Source: Pedobacter helvus
GTDB lineage: Bacteria > Bacteroidota > Bacteroidia > Sphingobacteriales > Sphingobacteriaceae
Assembly (NCBI RefSeq): GCF_005925325.1
Contig: NZ_SRMP01000003.1
Location: forward strand, 65,200-129,199
DNA: 64,000 nucleotides
Reading direction: 5' to 3'
How positions within the stretch are numbered: the first letter of the stretch is position 1; each line of letters starts with the position of its first letter. The notes beneath the pieces are model-generated. The model ran no database searches and was not told where the DNA came from. It worked only from the letters and a program-made list of their open reading frames with translations. A program made the translations under genes and the position numbers. Below are positions 18,970 through 29,680 of the stretch, piece after piece.

Positions 18970-19040
18970 CGTTCTTAGCGCAGCTCTTACTTGCTTTGCG
19001 GTTAATTTTAACGCGAAGATTTAAAGATTCGCAAAGAACG
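18970..19040. repeat. Inverted repeat before the acetyltransferase gene
   Basis: CGTTCTTAGCG (18970-18980) pairs with CGCAAAGAACG (19030-19040) with one mismatch; an inner GCGGTTAA / TTAACGC pairing adds a second stem. With the terminator and the REP-like hairpin it fills the 407-base gap, in which no gene is evident. Confidence 0.55.
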
Positions 19041-19156
19041 TCAAGTAGCTTATCCAAAAGCATTTTTCTAGGGTTTATCAAATTAAAAAACACCCAAATC
19101 TCATAAACGCAAAAATAATTGTGTCTTAATTAAGGGCTTAGTAATTTCGCAGCACC

Positions 19157-19771
19157 ATGGAAGAAAAACAACTGAGCGAAAAAGAAAAGATGCTGGCTGG
19201 CAAAGCTTATCAAGCTGGAGACAATGAACTGGCCAAAGACCGATTAAAAGCACGTGAAATTGTTTTCGAGTTTAACAACCTACCTCCTAAGCAAATTAAA
19301 CAGCGCAAACAGCTTATCAAAAAACTTTTTGGCAAAACCGAAACCATGTTTTATGTAGAACCGCCTTTTCGCTGCGATTACGGTTACAACATTGAAGTTG
19401 GCGATCATTTCTATAGTAATTTCAATCTCACCATTTTAGATTGTGCCAAAGTAACAATTGGTAGCCATGCCTTTATTGGTCCAAATGTAGCTATCTATAC
19501 CGCTGGCCATCCATTACACCAACACTTACGAGACCAAGAACACGAATGGGCACAACCAATTACCATCGGCAATAGCGTTTGGCTTGGCGGAAATGTAGTG
19601 ATTAATCCTGGTGTTACTATTGGTAGTAATGTGGTAATCGGTTCTGGTAGCGTAGTTACTAAAGATATTCCCGACAATGTATTTGCGGCCGGTAATCCGT
19701 GTAAAGTAATTAGAGCAATTACCGATGCCGACAAAGATTTTTACTACAAGAATTTTAAACTAGGCGAATAA
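19157..19771 (+). CDS. maa: Sugar O-acetyltransferase (Maa/LacA family)
   Basis: Transfers acetyl from acetyl-CoA to a sugar hydroxyl (maltose/galactoside-type acceptors). The N-terminal helical Maa domain (EKEKMLAGKAYQAGDNEL, residues about 8-25) precedes a left-handed beta helix of hexapeptide repeats (IGPNVAIYTAGHPL, VWLGGNVVINPGVTIGSNVVIGSGS). The catalytic His is in TAGHPLH (near residue 117). The 204-residue length is slightly longer than usual (about 185). A TAATTTCG near-match to the -7 element lies just before the start. The physiological acceptor is unknown. Confidence 0.9.
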   Translation: MEEKQLSEKEKMLAGKAYQAGDNELAKDRLKAREIVFEFNNLPPKQIKQRKQLIKKLFGKTETMFYVEPPFRCDYGYNIEVGDHFYSNFNLTILDCAKVTIGSHAFIGPNVAIYTAGHPLHQHLRDQEHEWAQPITIGNSVWLGGNVVINPGVTIGSNVVIGSGSVVTKDIPDNVFAAGNPCKVIRAITDADKDFYYKNFKLGE

Positions 19772-19830
19772 ATTTAAACTTAACAAAATCTAATCGAGGT
19801 TAAACTTCGTAATTCCTTTTAAAAACACTC

Positions 19831-20628
19831 ATGAACCCACAGATAGAGAAAATAAACCAAGAAGCTGCCCAATTAAAAGCACAAATCGTAAACCATAAAG
19901 TATATACCCAAATCAGCGATTTGCCAGCACTTCGTATCTTTATGGAGCACCATATCTATGCCGTTTGGGACTTCATGTCGTTATTAAAAGCATTACAAAT
20001 TAACCTTACCTGCACTACCCTTCCTTGGTTTCCGGTAGGGAATGCTAAAACTCGCCAATTGATTAACGAAATTGTAGCAGGCGAAGAGTCTGACCTAGAT
20101 GCAGATGGTGGCATCAAAAGTCATTTCGAATTGTATTTAGATGCAATGCACCAAGTGGGTGCCAACACCAAACCAATTTCAATATTTGTCAATGCTTTGC
20201 AAAACGGAGCTACTTTTCAAGAAGCTTACATACAAGCGGAAGTTCCATTAGCAGCTCAACAGTTTATGGATAGCACTTTTGCCATAATTAACGCTGGTAA
20301 AAACCACGCAACCGCAGCAGCTTTTACTTTTGGAAGGGAAGATCTGATCCCAAATATGTTCCATACCATGGTGAACGATTTGAATAGCAAACACCCAGAT
20401 CAGGTAACCATTTTCAAGTATTATTTAGATAGACACATTGAAGTAGATGGCGATCATCACAGTCACCTAGCTTTAACCATGACTAGCGAGTTGTGCGAAA
20501 GTGAAAAAGCTTGGGACGAAGCTACCGAAGTGGTAAAAGAAGCTTTGAAACAGCGAATTTCATTATGGGACGCTGCGCTTGAAGAGATTGAGCAACTGAA
20601 CGAAAGCGCAAGCTTGTCACAAGCTTAA
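19831..20628 (+). CDS. DUF3050 protein with heme-oxygenase-like helical fold
   Basis: The 265 residues match the DUF3050 family, which is predicted to be all-helical and related to heme-oxygenase/TenA-type folds. Recognisable segments are FMEHHIYAVWDFMSLLKALQ (residues about 31-50), TTLPWFPVGNAKTRQLINEI and the late DRHIEVDGDHHSHLA. The conserved His/Glu-rich pattern (MEHH, DGDHHSH) could bind a metal. It has no membrane segments. The next gene, DUF5690, starts 53 bases on and may be co-transcribed. The reaction is unknown. Confidence 0.85.
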   Translation: MNPQIEKINQEAAQLKAQIVNHKVYTQISDLPALRIFMEHHIYAVWDFMSLLKALQINLTCTTLPWFPVGNAKTRQLINEIVAGEESDLDADGGIKSHFELYLDAMHQVGANTKPISIFVNALQNGATFQEAYIQAEVPLAAQQFMDSTFAIINAGKNHATAAAFTFGREDLIPNMFHTMVNDLNSKHPDQVTIFKYYLDRHIEVDGDHHSHLALTMTSELCESEKAWDEATEVVKEALKQRISLWDAALEEIEQLNESASLSQA

Positions 20629-20681
20629 ATCTTTGACTTTTAACATAATTAGGTTATCTTCAATTTCAAGATTAACCTTTT

Positions 20682-21947
20682 ATGAGCCAAAGTAACTCTA
20701 GCAAATCCATCAAAACTGGACTTTACACTGCCGTAGTAGTTTTTCTAGCCTACACCATGATTTTTGGCTACCGGAAAACTTTTACCGTTGCCACTTTCGG
20801 TGGTTTAACCGTTGCAGGTTACAGCTATAAAACGATTTTGGTCATTAGCCAGATGCTGGGTTACTTACTCGCAAAATTTTACGGCATTAAATACATCTCA
20901 GAGTTAAAAAGAACTGGCAGAGGAAAAATCATTCTAATTTTAACAGGAATTTCTTGGTTAAGTTGGTTGCTTTTTGCAGTAATTCCAATGCCTTATAACA
21001 TCGTTTTTTTATTTGTTAATGGCTTTCCTCTCGGGATGCTTTGGGGCGTGGTGTTCTCTTATGTAGAAGGCAGAAGAAGTACTGACTTTATTGGTGCAGC
21101 CTTAGCGGTGAGCTTCATTTTTGCTTCTGGTTTTGTGAAATCTGTTGGTGCTTGGATAATGGCAGAATTTGGCATCTCGGAGTTTTGGATGCCTTTTTAT
21201 ACGGGGCTGGTGTTTTGTATTCCCTTGGCTTTGTTTGTGTTTCTGATGGAGAAAATACCGCAGCCAGATGAAGAAGACATCAAATTTAGAGCCGAACGTG
21301 TGGCCATGACTGCCGAAGATAGGAAGAAGTTTATCCGCGATTTTTTAGGTGGCATCGTTGCTTGCGTACTCATCTATTGCTTCGCTACCATTTTTAGGGA
21401 TATCAGAGATAATTTCAGTGCCGAAATGTGGAAGGAAATGGGCTTCTTTAACCAGCCTGCCATATTTTCTAAAACCGAAACACCAATTACTATTATCGTA
21501 TTGATACTGATTGGCAGCATGGTAATGATTAAAAACAACTTTCTCGCCTTCAAAACCGCACACTGGTTTATCATCCTAGGTTTTGTGGTTGCCGGTGTTT
21601 CTACCTTAGTTTTTAAAGCCAATCAGCTAAGCCCAATTGCTTGGATGACTTTAGTTGGCTTGGGTTTGTACATGGTTTACATTCCATTCAATGCCATTTT
21701 CTTTGATAGGTTGATTTCTACTTTCAAATATGCCAGTAACGTAGGTTTTCTCATTTACATTGCCGATGCTTTTGGTTATGTAGGTAGCATTGGCGTATTG
21801 TTAAGCAAAGAGATTTTTAAAGTAAAACTGAATTGGGTAACTTTCTTCTCAAGCAGTGTGATGATTTTATCGGTAGTTGGAGTTTTACTTACTTTTTATT
21901 CGCTGTATTATTTTTCGAGGAAGTATAGGAAGATGATTGAAAATTAA
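20682..21947 (+). CDS. DUF5690 polytopic membrane protein (MFS-like)
   Basis: A 421-residue protein with about twelve hydrophobic helices in an MFS-like arrangement: FLAYTMIFGYRKTFTVATF and YKTILVISQMLGYLLAKFYG near the N-terminus, then pairs of helices to the C-terminus, with a charged middle loop (residues about 190-220). The family is found in Bacteroidota and Planctomycetota and has no known substrate. It ends 2 bases before a large nested-hairpin repeat. It could be a sugar or peptide carrier; nothing in the sequence decides this. Confidence 0.82.
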   Translation: MSQSNSSKSIKTGLYTAVVVFLAYTMIFGYRKTFTVATFGGLTVAGYSYKTILVISQMLGYLLAKFYGIKYISELKRTGRGKIILILTGISWLSWLLFAVIPMPYNIVFLFVNGFPLGMLWGVVFSYVEGRRSTDFIGAALAVSFIFASGFVKSVGAWIMAEFGISEFWMPFYTGLVFCIPLALFVFLMEKIPQPDEEDIKFRAERVAMTAEDRKKFIRDFLGGIVACVLIYCFATIFRDIRDNFSAEMWKEMGFFNQPAIFSKTETPITIIVLILIGSMVMIKNNFLAFKTAHWFIILGFVVAGVSTLVFKANQLSPIAWMTLVGLGLYMVYIPFNAIFFDRLISTFKYASNVGFLIYIADAFGYVGSIGVLLSKEIFKVKLNWVTFFSSSVMILSVVGVLLTFYSLYYFSRKYRKMIEN

Positions 21948-21948
21948 A

Positions 21949-22115
21949 GCTATTCGCTAGCGCACGCCTGTGGCGTGCTAACAATTTAAAGGCACTTTAT
22001 AACGCTCTTCGGGATTTGTAATCCCGAAGCATTATCGACGGGTCTCTGACTCCGAACTTTAAAACGGATTAAAAATCCGACGATACGAAGTTCGACATCA
22101 AAAATGTCGAATAGC
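21949..22115. repeat. Nested multi-hairpin repeat element
   Basis: Outer arms GCTATTCG (21949-21956) and CGAATAGC (22108-22115) enclose at least four hairpins: GCACGCC/GGCGTGC (21962-21978), CTTCGGGATT/AATCCCGAAG (22007-22029), CGGATT/AATCCG (22065-22080) and TTCGACAT/ATGTCGAA (22091-22111). It could fold as a multi-branched RNA or cruciform. Confidence 0.7.
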
Positions 22116-22118
22116 GAA

Positions 22119-22154
22119 AAATCTAATAGATGTCACGTTCCTCGAGATGACAGG
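22119..22154. repeat. Relic of the REP-like family (compare 31618, 18829)
   Basis: AATCTAATAGAT followed by TGTCACGTTCCTCGAGATGACA resembles the right half of the TCGAAATGACG family. Judged by eye from shared words. Confidence 0.4.
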
Positions 22155-22160
22155 AAGGAC

Positions 22161-22586
22161 CTAAGAACTATGGTCAACAACTACCTTCCACTCGCCATCA
22201 ATCTTCCTCAACAACAAAGTAAAATATCCTTTCGGTTCATCTTTTTCTCTTTTCAAATTCCAGCTTCCTAAAACGAAAGCCTTATCTTTTGCTAAAAATT
22301 CCAATTTCTTAATCCCAAAAGTTAAAAAGCCCATGGCGCTTTTGTCAGGATAGCCTTTCTTATAATTATCCAAAGTTTTTTGCCAACCATAAGTCGGGCC
22401 ACTTTTACCCACAAACAATAGACTATCACTCTTCCAATAACCTTGCATATAATCGTCCATATCGCCTTTGTTCCAGCCTTGGCGTTGGTTTTCTAACACT
22501 TTTAAAATAGCCGTTCGGTCTTGAGTGGTTTGTGCCATTGCCGTAGTCGAAAAAACTACCATCAAAAGAAATATAATTTTCCTCAT
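22161..22586 (-). CDS. Secreted NTF2-like (DUF4440/SnoaL-type) protein
   Basis: Signal peptide ending TTAMAQ (residues about 1-18), then a single compact NTF2-fold domain: ILKVLENQRQGWNKGDMDDY at the start, GWQKTLDNYKKGYPDKSAMG in the middle and the beta-hairpin end LLRKIDGEWKVVVDHSS. The length of 141 residues is right for the family. NTF2-like proteins range from enzymes to binding proteins and this one shows no diagnostic active site. It stands alone, convergent with DUF5690 and divergent from DUF2809. Confidence 0.85.
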   Translation of the reverse strand: MRKIIFLLMVVFSTTAMAQTTQDRTAILKVLENQRQGWNKGDMDDYMQGYWKSDSLLFVGKSGPTYGWQKTLDNYKKGYPDKSAMGFLTFGIKKLEFLAKDKAFVLGSWNLKREKDEPKGYFTLLLRKIDGEWKVVVDHSS

Positions 22587-22643
22587 CGTATTCGTTTAAT
22601 TCAAAATCTAGATTAAATTAGTTTTTTAATTCTATCTAAACAA

Positions 22644-23057
22644 ATGAAACCAAATAAGCTCCATTTTCGCTTTCATTTAGCAAGTTTACTCATTGCATCT
22701 GCCATTTTTATTATCGAAGTTTTAATTGCCTTATACATTACCGACAATTTTGTTCGCCCCTATGTTGGTGATGTATTAGTGGTCATCCTCATCTATTATT
22801 TTATAAAGGCTTTTGTACATATTGGGGTTTGGCCGCTTGCCATTGCTACACTTTTATTCTCTTACTTGATAGAAACTTTACAGTATTTTCAATTCGTAAA
22901 ATTGATTGGCTTAGGGGATAACAAGCTAGCAAATATCGTAATTGGAAACTCTTTCGCTTGGGAAGACATCATGGCTTACACCATTGGAATTATTATTGTT
23001 GTTTTGATAGAAACTTATTCCAGAAAACGCAAAGCCACCAATGAAATACTTCTATGA
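22644..23057 (+). CDS. DUF2809 small membrane protein
   Basis: Four membrane helices in 137 residues: LASLLIASAIFIIEVLIALY, VGDVLVVILIYYFIKAF, PLAIATLLFSYLIETLQYF and the last from about 110. The conserved FAWEDIMAYTIG motif near the end is typical of DUF2809. Function unknown. Its last residues (NEILL) and stop codon lie inside a decayed duplicate of the start of the SUFU gene (23041-23093), so its present C-terminus was probably shaped by that event. Confidence 0.85.
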   Translation: MKPNKLHFRFHLASLLIASAIFIIEVLIALYITDNFVRPYVGDVLVVILIYYFIKAFVHIGVWPLAIATLLFSYLIETLQYFQFVKLIGLGDNKLANIVIGNSFAWEDIMAYTIGIIIVVLIETYSRKRKATNEILL

Positions 23058-23093
23058 AAAATTAGAACAGAACCAGTTTTAATGAACATTCTA
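23041..23093 (+). pseudogene. Decayed copy of the 5' end of the SUFU gene
   Basis: The stretch ATGAAATACTTCTATGAAAA and the following 35 bases align with the first about 55 bases of the SUFU gene at 23493, with roughly 46 of 52 positions identical plus two single-base deletions that break the frame. Upstream bases (AAGCCACCA versus AAACCACCTACA) also resemble each other. The similarity stops at a repeat at 23094. Confidence 0.7.
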
Positions 23094-23154
23094 GCGCATG
23101 CCTGTGTCGTATAACGCAGCACCAAATTTAAGAGCACACTCTGTACACATGCGC
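23094..23154. repeat. Decayed copy of the nested-hairpin repeat, with arms GCGCATG/CATGCGC
   Basis: CTAGCGCATGCCTGTG...AAATTTAAGAGCAC parallels CTAGCGCACGCCTGTG...AATTTAAAGGCAC of the element at 21957. GCGCATG (23094-23100) pairs with CATGCGC (23148-23154). The remaining gap to 23492 (about 340 bases) shows no gene. Confidence 0.5.
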
Positions 23155-23492
23155 CAGCATTTGGCAACCAGAAATTGTTATTTAAACCTAAGTTTCAATT
23201 GCCATTTTTTGTTCTATAAACCCAATTGAAGTGGAAATCCTTTTTATCCGAACCATTGGAAAAGCACTTACATCAAACAAAAAGATTGAAACGCAAAGTG
23301 GGACTGATGAAGCCAAGAGGTACTGACTCTCATTTTCAAATCAACTAAATCTTGTTAAATAGTAATTATTACACTTACGAATAAAAAACAATTTGCAACA
23401 GATATTTAGTCAATTTAGGCGAATGATAAGCTTAATGCATTTTGTGAAATAAACTTTATAGCTTTAAATATGTTTAATTAAAACCACCTACA

Positions 23493-25062
<1,570 letters not shown>

Positions 25063-25067
25063 TCTCC

Positions 25068-25349
25068 ATGAAAAGCAGCTATAAAATTCTGATTGGTGGT
25101 CTTCTGATCTTCTGCACCATTACTTTGGCAACTTCGAGCTTACACTACGATGCTGACGGTGCAGATAATTATGGCTTTCCGTTTAACTTTTACAACAAAG
25201 TGAGCGGATACAATTTAGCGACAAGCGAAGGAAATACAACTACAGATTTTAATCCTGGGGCATTATTTGGAGATGTTGTTTTTGCTTTTTTAGGCAGCTG
25301 GCTCATTTTTAAATTGATAAATAAGTTCTATAAAAAAGGCAATGTTTAA
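25068..25349 (+). CDS. Small orphan membrane protein
   Basis: 93 residues with a helix or uncleaved signal at about residues 6-24 (ILIGGLLIFCTITLATSS), a polar Tyr/Asn-rich extracytoplasmic loop, and a second helix at about 66-86 ending in basic residues (KFYKKGNV). No family recognised. It starts 5 bases after CbrC and overlaps the next gene by 8 bases, so it is very likely translated as part of this cluster. Confidence 0.65.
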   Translation: MKSSYKILIGGLLIFCTITLATSSLHYDADGADNYGFPFNFYNKVSGYNLATSEGNTTTDFNPGALFGDVVFAFLGSWLIFKLINKFYKKGNV

Positions 25350-26334
25350 ACGTAATAAATTTGAACAACAAAATGGCGCCTTAATCCTATATCCAGATTA
25401 TGGCAACCTCAAAGGATTTGCAATTATTGGAATTGTAGCAATCCTATTTTGCTACGGCTTGTACCAAGTAAATGCAACCCATCATCACATTGGCACAACA
25501 AAGATGTTTTATATTTGCCTTGGCACAGTTTTGCTAATTTTGCTGGGCTTTGCTACCGCATATAAAAAAGTAATCATCGACACCCAAAAACAAAAGGTAG
25601 TGGTATGGTACTTTGGCATTCAATTAAAAGAAATTCCATTTGAAGACATATTAACTGTAGAAATGCGCTCGGGTTCATTGCCCGATGCATATTACATTGT
25701 GCTGAAGAAAAATCCAATTGGCCATAGCATTAGGCTAAGTGCCACTTATAACCAAACGCAACAAATCGCCAAATCCGAATTTTATCATCAGGTTTTGCCG
25801 TTAATAAAAAATTATCTTCTAGATAAAATTGTATTAGATGATCACCAGAACGAACCTATCCAACTTAAGCATTTTAAGCAAAGAGCGCCACAGCTTTATC
25901 GTTTTGTATCTATTCATAAAATAATACTCGCCGTAATTCAATTAGCTTTTGCAGGATTTTTCTTCGCATTAATGGCCAATTTTCTATTTGCCAAATTTGC
26001 TTTTACAGAAATCATAATTGGTTTGTTTTCAGCTTTAGTTGGTTTGTACTTACTGTTATTAGCCTTTATAAATGCTAAAAATTTATATGTAGATACTAAC
26101 CGAAAGATAATTGCAGAAACCTTTTTCGGGTTTTTAGTTGTTGAATTTCCATTTAATGCAATTGAGAAAGCTGCGGTTAGAGATCATCGAATCAATGGTA
26201 TTTCGATGTACACAAGCTTAGTCGTATACACCAAAGATGATAGTGCGCATGTGATTACAAAAAGTTTTAGCACGCAACATTTAACTGATGTAGAAAGAGA
26301 ACTTCAAGCATTGATGCAAGGAAATATTAAATAG
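25342..26334 (+). CDS. Orphan membrane protein with two PH-like halves
   Basis: 330 residues. Two hydrophobic helices (about residues 26-42 and 53-72) are followed by a beta-rich stretch (VIIDTQKQKVVVWYFGIQLK, near 77-96). A second pair of helices (about 194-256) is followed by a similar beta-rich stretch (LYVDTNRKIIAETFFGF). The two halves therefore repeat the plan helix pair, then YVDTxxxxxVxxxFFG, resembling bacterial PH-like membrane proteins. That is an eye comparison. Function unknown; the 8-base overlap ties it to the previous small protein. Confidence 0.65.
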   Translation: MFKRNKFEQQNGALILYPDYGNLKGFAIIGIVAILFCYGLYQVNATHHHIGTTKMFYICLGTVLLILLGFATAYKKVIIDTQKQKVVVWYFGIQLKEIPFEDILTVEMRSGSLPDAYYIVLKKNPIGHSIRLSATYNQTQQIAKSEFYHQVLPLIKNYLLDKIVLDDHQNEPIQLKHFKQRAPQLYRFVSIHKIILAVIQLAFAGFFFALMANFLFAKFAFTEIIIGLFSALVGLYLLLLAFINAKNLYVDTNRKIIAETFFGFLVVEFPFNAIEKAAVRDHRINGISMYTSLVVYTKDDSAHVITKSFSTQHLTDVERELQALMQGNIK

Positions 26335-26365
26335 TTAGAAATGCTACATTAACAAAAAATCTATT

Positions 26366-28387
26366 ATGAAAAAAAATACTTGGTTTACTTTTCTTTTACT
26401 TCTTACTTATTCATCTGTTATGGCGCAAACTACTAAAAAAGATATTCAAGATCAGTTTAAAAACAAATCCTTAGCAGAAGCAAGAGCATATTTGGAAAAA
26501 CAAAACGGCAAAATAGAGAAATTGATAAAACTCTCGTCAGTTTCTTTAAAAATAACGCCTGGCGACGTGGATTTGAAAGATGTGAGAACAACTGAAAAGT
26601 TTGACAACTCTCCGAAAGAGCAGATCGAAAAGAAATTTCAAAAAACACTTGATAGATTATATTTCAGTCCGAGAGTAGTGTACCCAAATACAGATTTAAA
26701 TATCAGTTACAGCGTAAGAAGTTTAATGTACAGTGTTAGCAATTACGATGATTATAAATTTCCAGAACCTATTTTGAAGCTTAAAAAAGTTTTCTATCAA
26801 GATGGAAAAACAGGGACTTTCAGCAAAGAATTACACGGAAGAAACCAAGAAACCATAGATGAAATTAAAGGTGTCAAATGGATTGATAGCGTAGAATTAG
26901 AAGCTAGCTATCATTATCCAGAAGCAATGCCAGTAATTACTTTAAGTCCAGAAAGACCACTATACCAATTTGCAGCAGGTAAAATTCACCTAATTTCTGT
27001 TAGTGATGGCAAAGCTGTTTTCAAAATCTCCCCAGAAGTAAAGGAGAAAATCCTAAAGGTTGAAGGGATCAATAATGCTGGAAAGGCTGTTGAACAATAT
27101 GGTTCTTCATCATCGAATAATTCATCTAATTTCTCGGTTGAATTCCTAAGTCAGTACTACGAAGCAGGCAAAAGTACCATCGAAAAAATTGACAAATCTG
27201 CCTATAAAGATGTAGATGAATTGATAGAAGATTTGTATGCGAAAATACCTAAAGAGGACAAGAAAAAACCTGAAAATTTGGTAAACGCCACCTACAATTT
27301 CAGAGGGAATATCACACAAGTTAATCTATTCCTAAAACCAGAAAAAAGTGCTGTAGGCAGCTACACATTTGTGCTGAAAAATACCATTAAAAATGCTGAA
27401 GGTTATGGCGTGGCCTACAACAAGAAAAATTTAGCGGGCATTTTAGATAAAGATGGTAAATGGGTGGTACAACCCACGTTCGAGGAGTTATCGTACTATA
27501 AAGGTGATTATTTTATGGGCGAAGTTGCTGATGATGGTTACCGCTCTATTCTTTGGTTAGATAAAATCAATCAAAAGCTAGTTCCTTTTAGATATCACTT
27601 TTACCGCAATGAGCCCATATTAGATAAATATTATGCTATAGAAGATGGTATAAATGGGCCGAAAGGTTTGGTAGAAATAAAAACTAACAAAGTAGTAATT
27701 GAAGCAACACTCGACAATATTTCAGAACAAGGTAATTTTATTGTATTAAGAGATCGGAGTGATGTAAATACCATCGTTAACATAGATTTGAAAAAAGTGT
27801 TGACTGTAGAAGGTCACAACTATAAAATAAATGGCGATTTTATTTTCCTGAGCAAACCTTACACTTCCAAAGAAAAATTTGCAGATTACTCGGTGCTCAG
27901 CAACACCGATGACATTTACAATGCCGAAGGTAAAAAGATAAATAAAGATGATTACGTTATAGAAACTTTCGACTATTTCGGAATAGATGGCTTGCTGTTA
28001 GTGAAGAACAAATTGGGTAAAAAACTATTTATTAACACCAAAGGCGATGTAGTGATAGACGGTTCTAAATACAGAAATGTAGAGCCGTTTTCTTGCGGAT
28101 TAGCAGCTGTTAAAAATGCGGAAGGAAACTGGGGATACATCAATACCAAGAATGTTCTAGTTATTCCATTTATGTACAACGAAGCAAAAAATTTCTCCAA
28201 AATTAGTGCGATGGTAAGAACCGATAACGGCTATCAGCTTATAGATCATAAAAACAAAGTAATTAAGAAATTTGATGATGGTTTTCGAAGCTATTCGGTA
28301 AAGAAAGATGCCGACAATCTTACTTATTCTAATTACAACGGCAAAACCTACAATTCCAAAGGCGAAATTCATAAGGATGATAGGTAA
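26366..28387 (+). CDS. Secreted WG-repeat protein
   Basis: Signal peptide ending SSVMAQ (about 1-20), then about 320 residues without a recognised domain, and then a C-terminal half with WG-type repeats. Examples are AGILDKDGKWVVQPTFEEL (about residues 363-381), WGYINTKNVLVIPFMYNEA (about 590-608), and the related endings GYQLIDHKNKVIKKF. WG repeats form short beta sheets and often occur in secreted or surface-binding proteins. It begins 31 bases after the PH-like gene and closes the cluster that starts with SUFU. A binding role is inferred; no enzyme motif was seen. Confidence 0.75.
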   Translation: MKKNTWFTFLLLLTYSSVMAQTTKKDIQDQFKNKSLAEARAYLEKQNGKIEKLIKLSSVSLKITPGDVDLKDVRTTEKFDNSPKEQIEKKFQKTLDRLYFSPRVVYPNTDLNISYSVRSLMYSVSNYDDYKFPEPILKLKKVFYQDGKTGTFSKELHGRNQETIDEIKGVKWIDSVELEASYHYPEAMPVITLSPERPLYQFAAGKIHLISVSDGKAVFKISPEVKEKILKVEGINNAGKAVEQYGSSSSNNSSNFSVEFLSQYYEAGKSTIEKIDKSAYKDVDELIEDLYAKIPKEDKKKPENLVNATYNFRGNITQVNLFLKPEKSAVGSYTFVLKNTIKNAEGYGVAYNKKNLAGILDKDGKWVVQPTFEELSYYKGDYFMGEVADDGYRSILWLDKINQKLVPFRYHFYRNEPILDKYYAIEDGINGPKGLVEIKTNKVVIEATLDNISEQGNFIVLRDRSDVNTIVNIDLKKVLTVEGHNYKINGDFIFLSKPYTSKEKFADYSVLSNTDDIYNAEGKKINKDDYVIETFDYFGIDGLLLVKNKLGKKLFINTKGDVVIDGSKYRNVEPFSCGLAAVKNAEGNWGYINTKNVLVIPFMYNEAKNFSKISAMVRTDNGYQLIDHKNKVIKKFDDGFRSYSVKKDADNLTYSNYNGKTYNSKGEIHKDDR

Positions 28388-28588
28388 GCACCTCTCTTCA
28401 TTGCCAAGCACGAAGCAAAATGTTAAATTTCGTTACAAGTTGTTTGGTGCCTCGCAGGTTAAGTCTTTCATCCTTGTTTTTTACTCTTTATTCCTCTCGG
28501 CTCAAAAATGACACACACCTTAAAATAATCCATCACCAAACCTTTATCTTAGTTGTTACGTTAAGAAAATAATGTTGAGCAGAGAGAT

Positions 28589-29680
28589 ATGAAAGGTTAT
28601 CAATTTTCTAAATATGCGCCCAACGAATTGCCCAAGGGTGGTTTCGACGAGATGCTTAAATTATTTACGCAGTTGTTGAACTACACCGCTGGTGATGCTG
28701 GCGAAGCTTTAGCTTGGATGAACGAGCTAGACAAACAATACAAATTCACCAACAAGGATTATGGCATGGGCGATTTCATTGAAGACCTGAAGGAAAAAGG
28801 TTACATCAGTGAAGAAAATGGGGAAACGAAAATTACTGCTAAAACAGAACAAACCATCCGCAAATCGGCCTTGGAAGAAATTTTTGGCAAGCTGAAAAAA
28901 GCTGGAAAAGGAAACCATAACACCAATATTTCGGGTATTGGTGAAGAGAAAAATGCGGATAGAAGGGAGTTTAGTTTTGGCGATAGTCTAGACCAAATTG
29001 ACATGACGGCTTCTATCCACAATGCGCAAATTAACCATGGCATTGGCAATTTTACACTTACCGAACGCGATTTGGAAGTAGAAGAAAAGGACTACAAAAC
29101 ATTAACCTCTACCGTGTTGATGATCGATATTTCGCATTCCATGATTTTGTACGGCGAGGACAGAATTACGCCAGCCAAAAAAACAGCAATGGCTTTAGCA
29201 GAGCTGATTAAAACGAAATACCCAAAAGACACTTTGGATATTGTGGTTTTTGGTAACGATGCTTGGCCAATCACCATTAAAGATTTGCCTTATTTGCAAG
29301 TTGGACCCTATCACACCAATACTTTTGCAGGTTTAGAATTAGCTACGGATTTGCTGCGCAGAAGGAAAACGCACAACAAACAAATTTTCATGATTACTGA
29401 TGGCAAGCCTACCTGTTTGAAAGAAAACGGCAGATATTACAAAAACAGCGTAGGTTTAGATAGAAAAGTGATTGGCAAAACCTTAAATATGGCAGCGCAA
29501 TGCAAGAGACTAAACATTCCCATCACCACGTTTATGATTGCAAAAGACCCTTATTTGCAACAATTTGTGAGGCAATTTACCGAAATTAACGGTGGCAGAG
29601 CTTTTTACAGCTCACTTAACGGCCTGGGAGAATACATATTTGAAGATTATATAAAAAATAGAAGAAGAACAGTGAGATAA
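28589..29680 (+). CDS. VWA-domain protein partnered with a ChlI/MoxR-like ATPase
   Basis: The N-terminal 150 residues are helical and charged. The C-terminal von Willebrand A domain (about residues 170-350) has an intact metal site: DISHS (about 179-183), the Thr in HTNTFAG and TDGKP. The plan and its company with an AAA+ ATPase gene 450 bases downstream match MoxR/VWA-type pairs, which use ATP to remodel or load metal into a target protein. The protein has no signal peptide or membrane helix, so it should act in the cytosol. The target is unknown. Confidence 0.85.
   Translation: MKGYQFSKYAPNELPKGGFDEMLKLFTQLLNYTAGDAGEALAWMNELDKQYKFTNKDYGMGDFIEDLKEKGYISEENGETKITAKTEQTIRKSALEEIFGKLKKAGKGNHNTNISGIGEEKNADRREFSFGDSLDQIDMTASIHNAQINHGIGNFTLTERDLEVEEKDYKTLTSTVLMIDISHSMILYGEDRITPAKKTAMALAELIKTKYPKDTLDIVVFGNDAWPITIKDLPYLQVGPYHTNTFAGLELATDLLRRRKTHNKQIFMITDGKPTCLKENGRYYKNSVGLDRKVIGKTLNMAAQCKRLNIPITTFMIAKDPYLQQFVRQFTEINGGRAFYSSLNGLGEYIFEDYIKNRRRTVR

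Noticed and set aside
18824..19093. Open frame on the minus strand in the gap before the acetyltransferase gene
   Set aside because: It runs through two hairpin repeats and its translation shows no domain or start signal; treated as repeat-derived.
23058..23492. Possible gene in the 435-base gap before SUFU
   Set aside because: All frames are broken by stops; only the decayed SUFU 5' end and the decayed repeat can be recognised.
28308..28511. Possible small gene overlapping the end of the WG-repeat gene
   Set aside because: It shares most of its length with the WG gene in another frame and shows no family or codon pattern.
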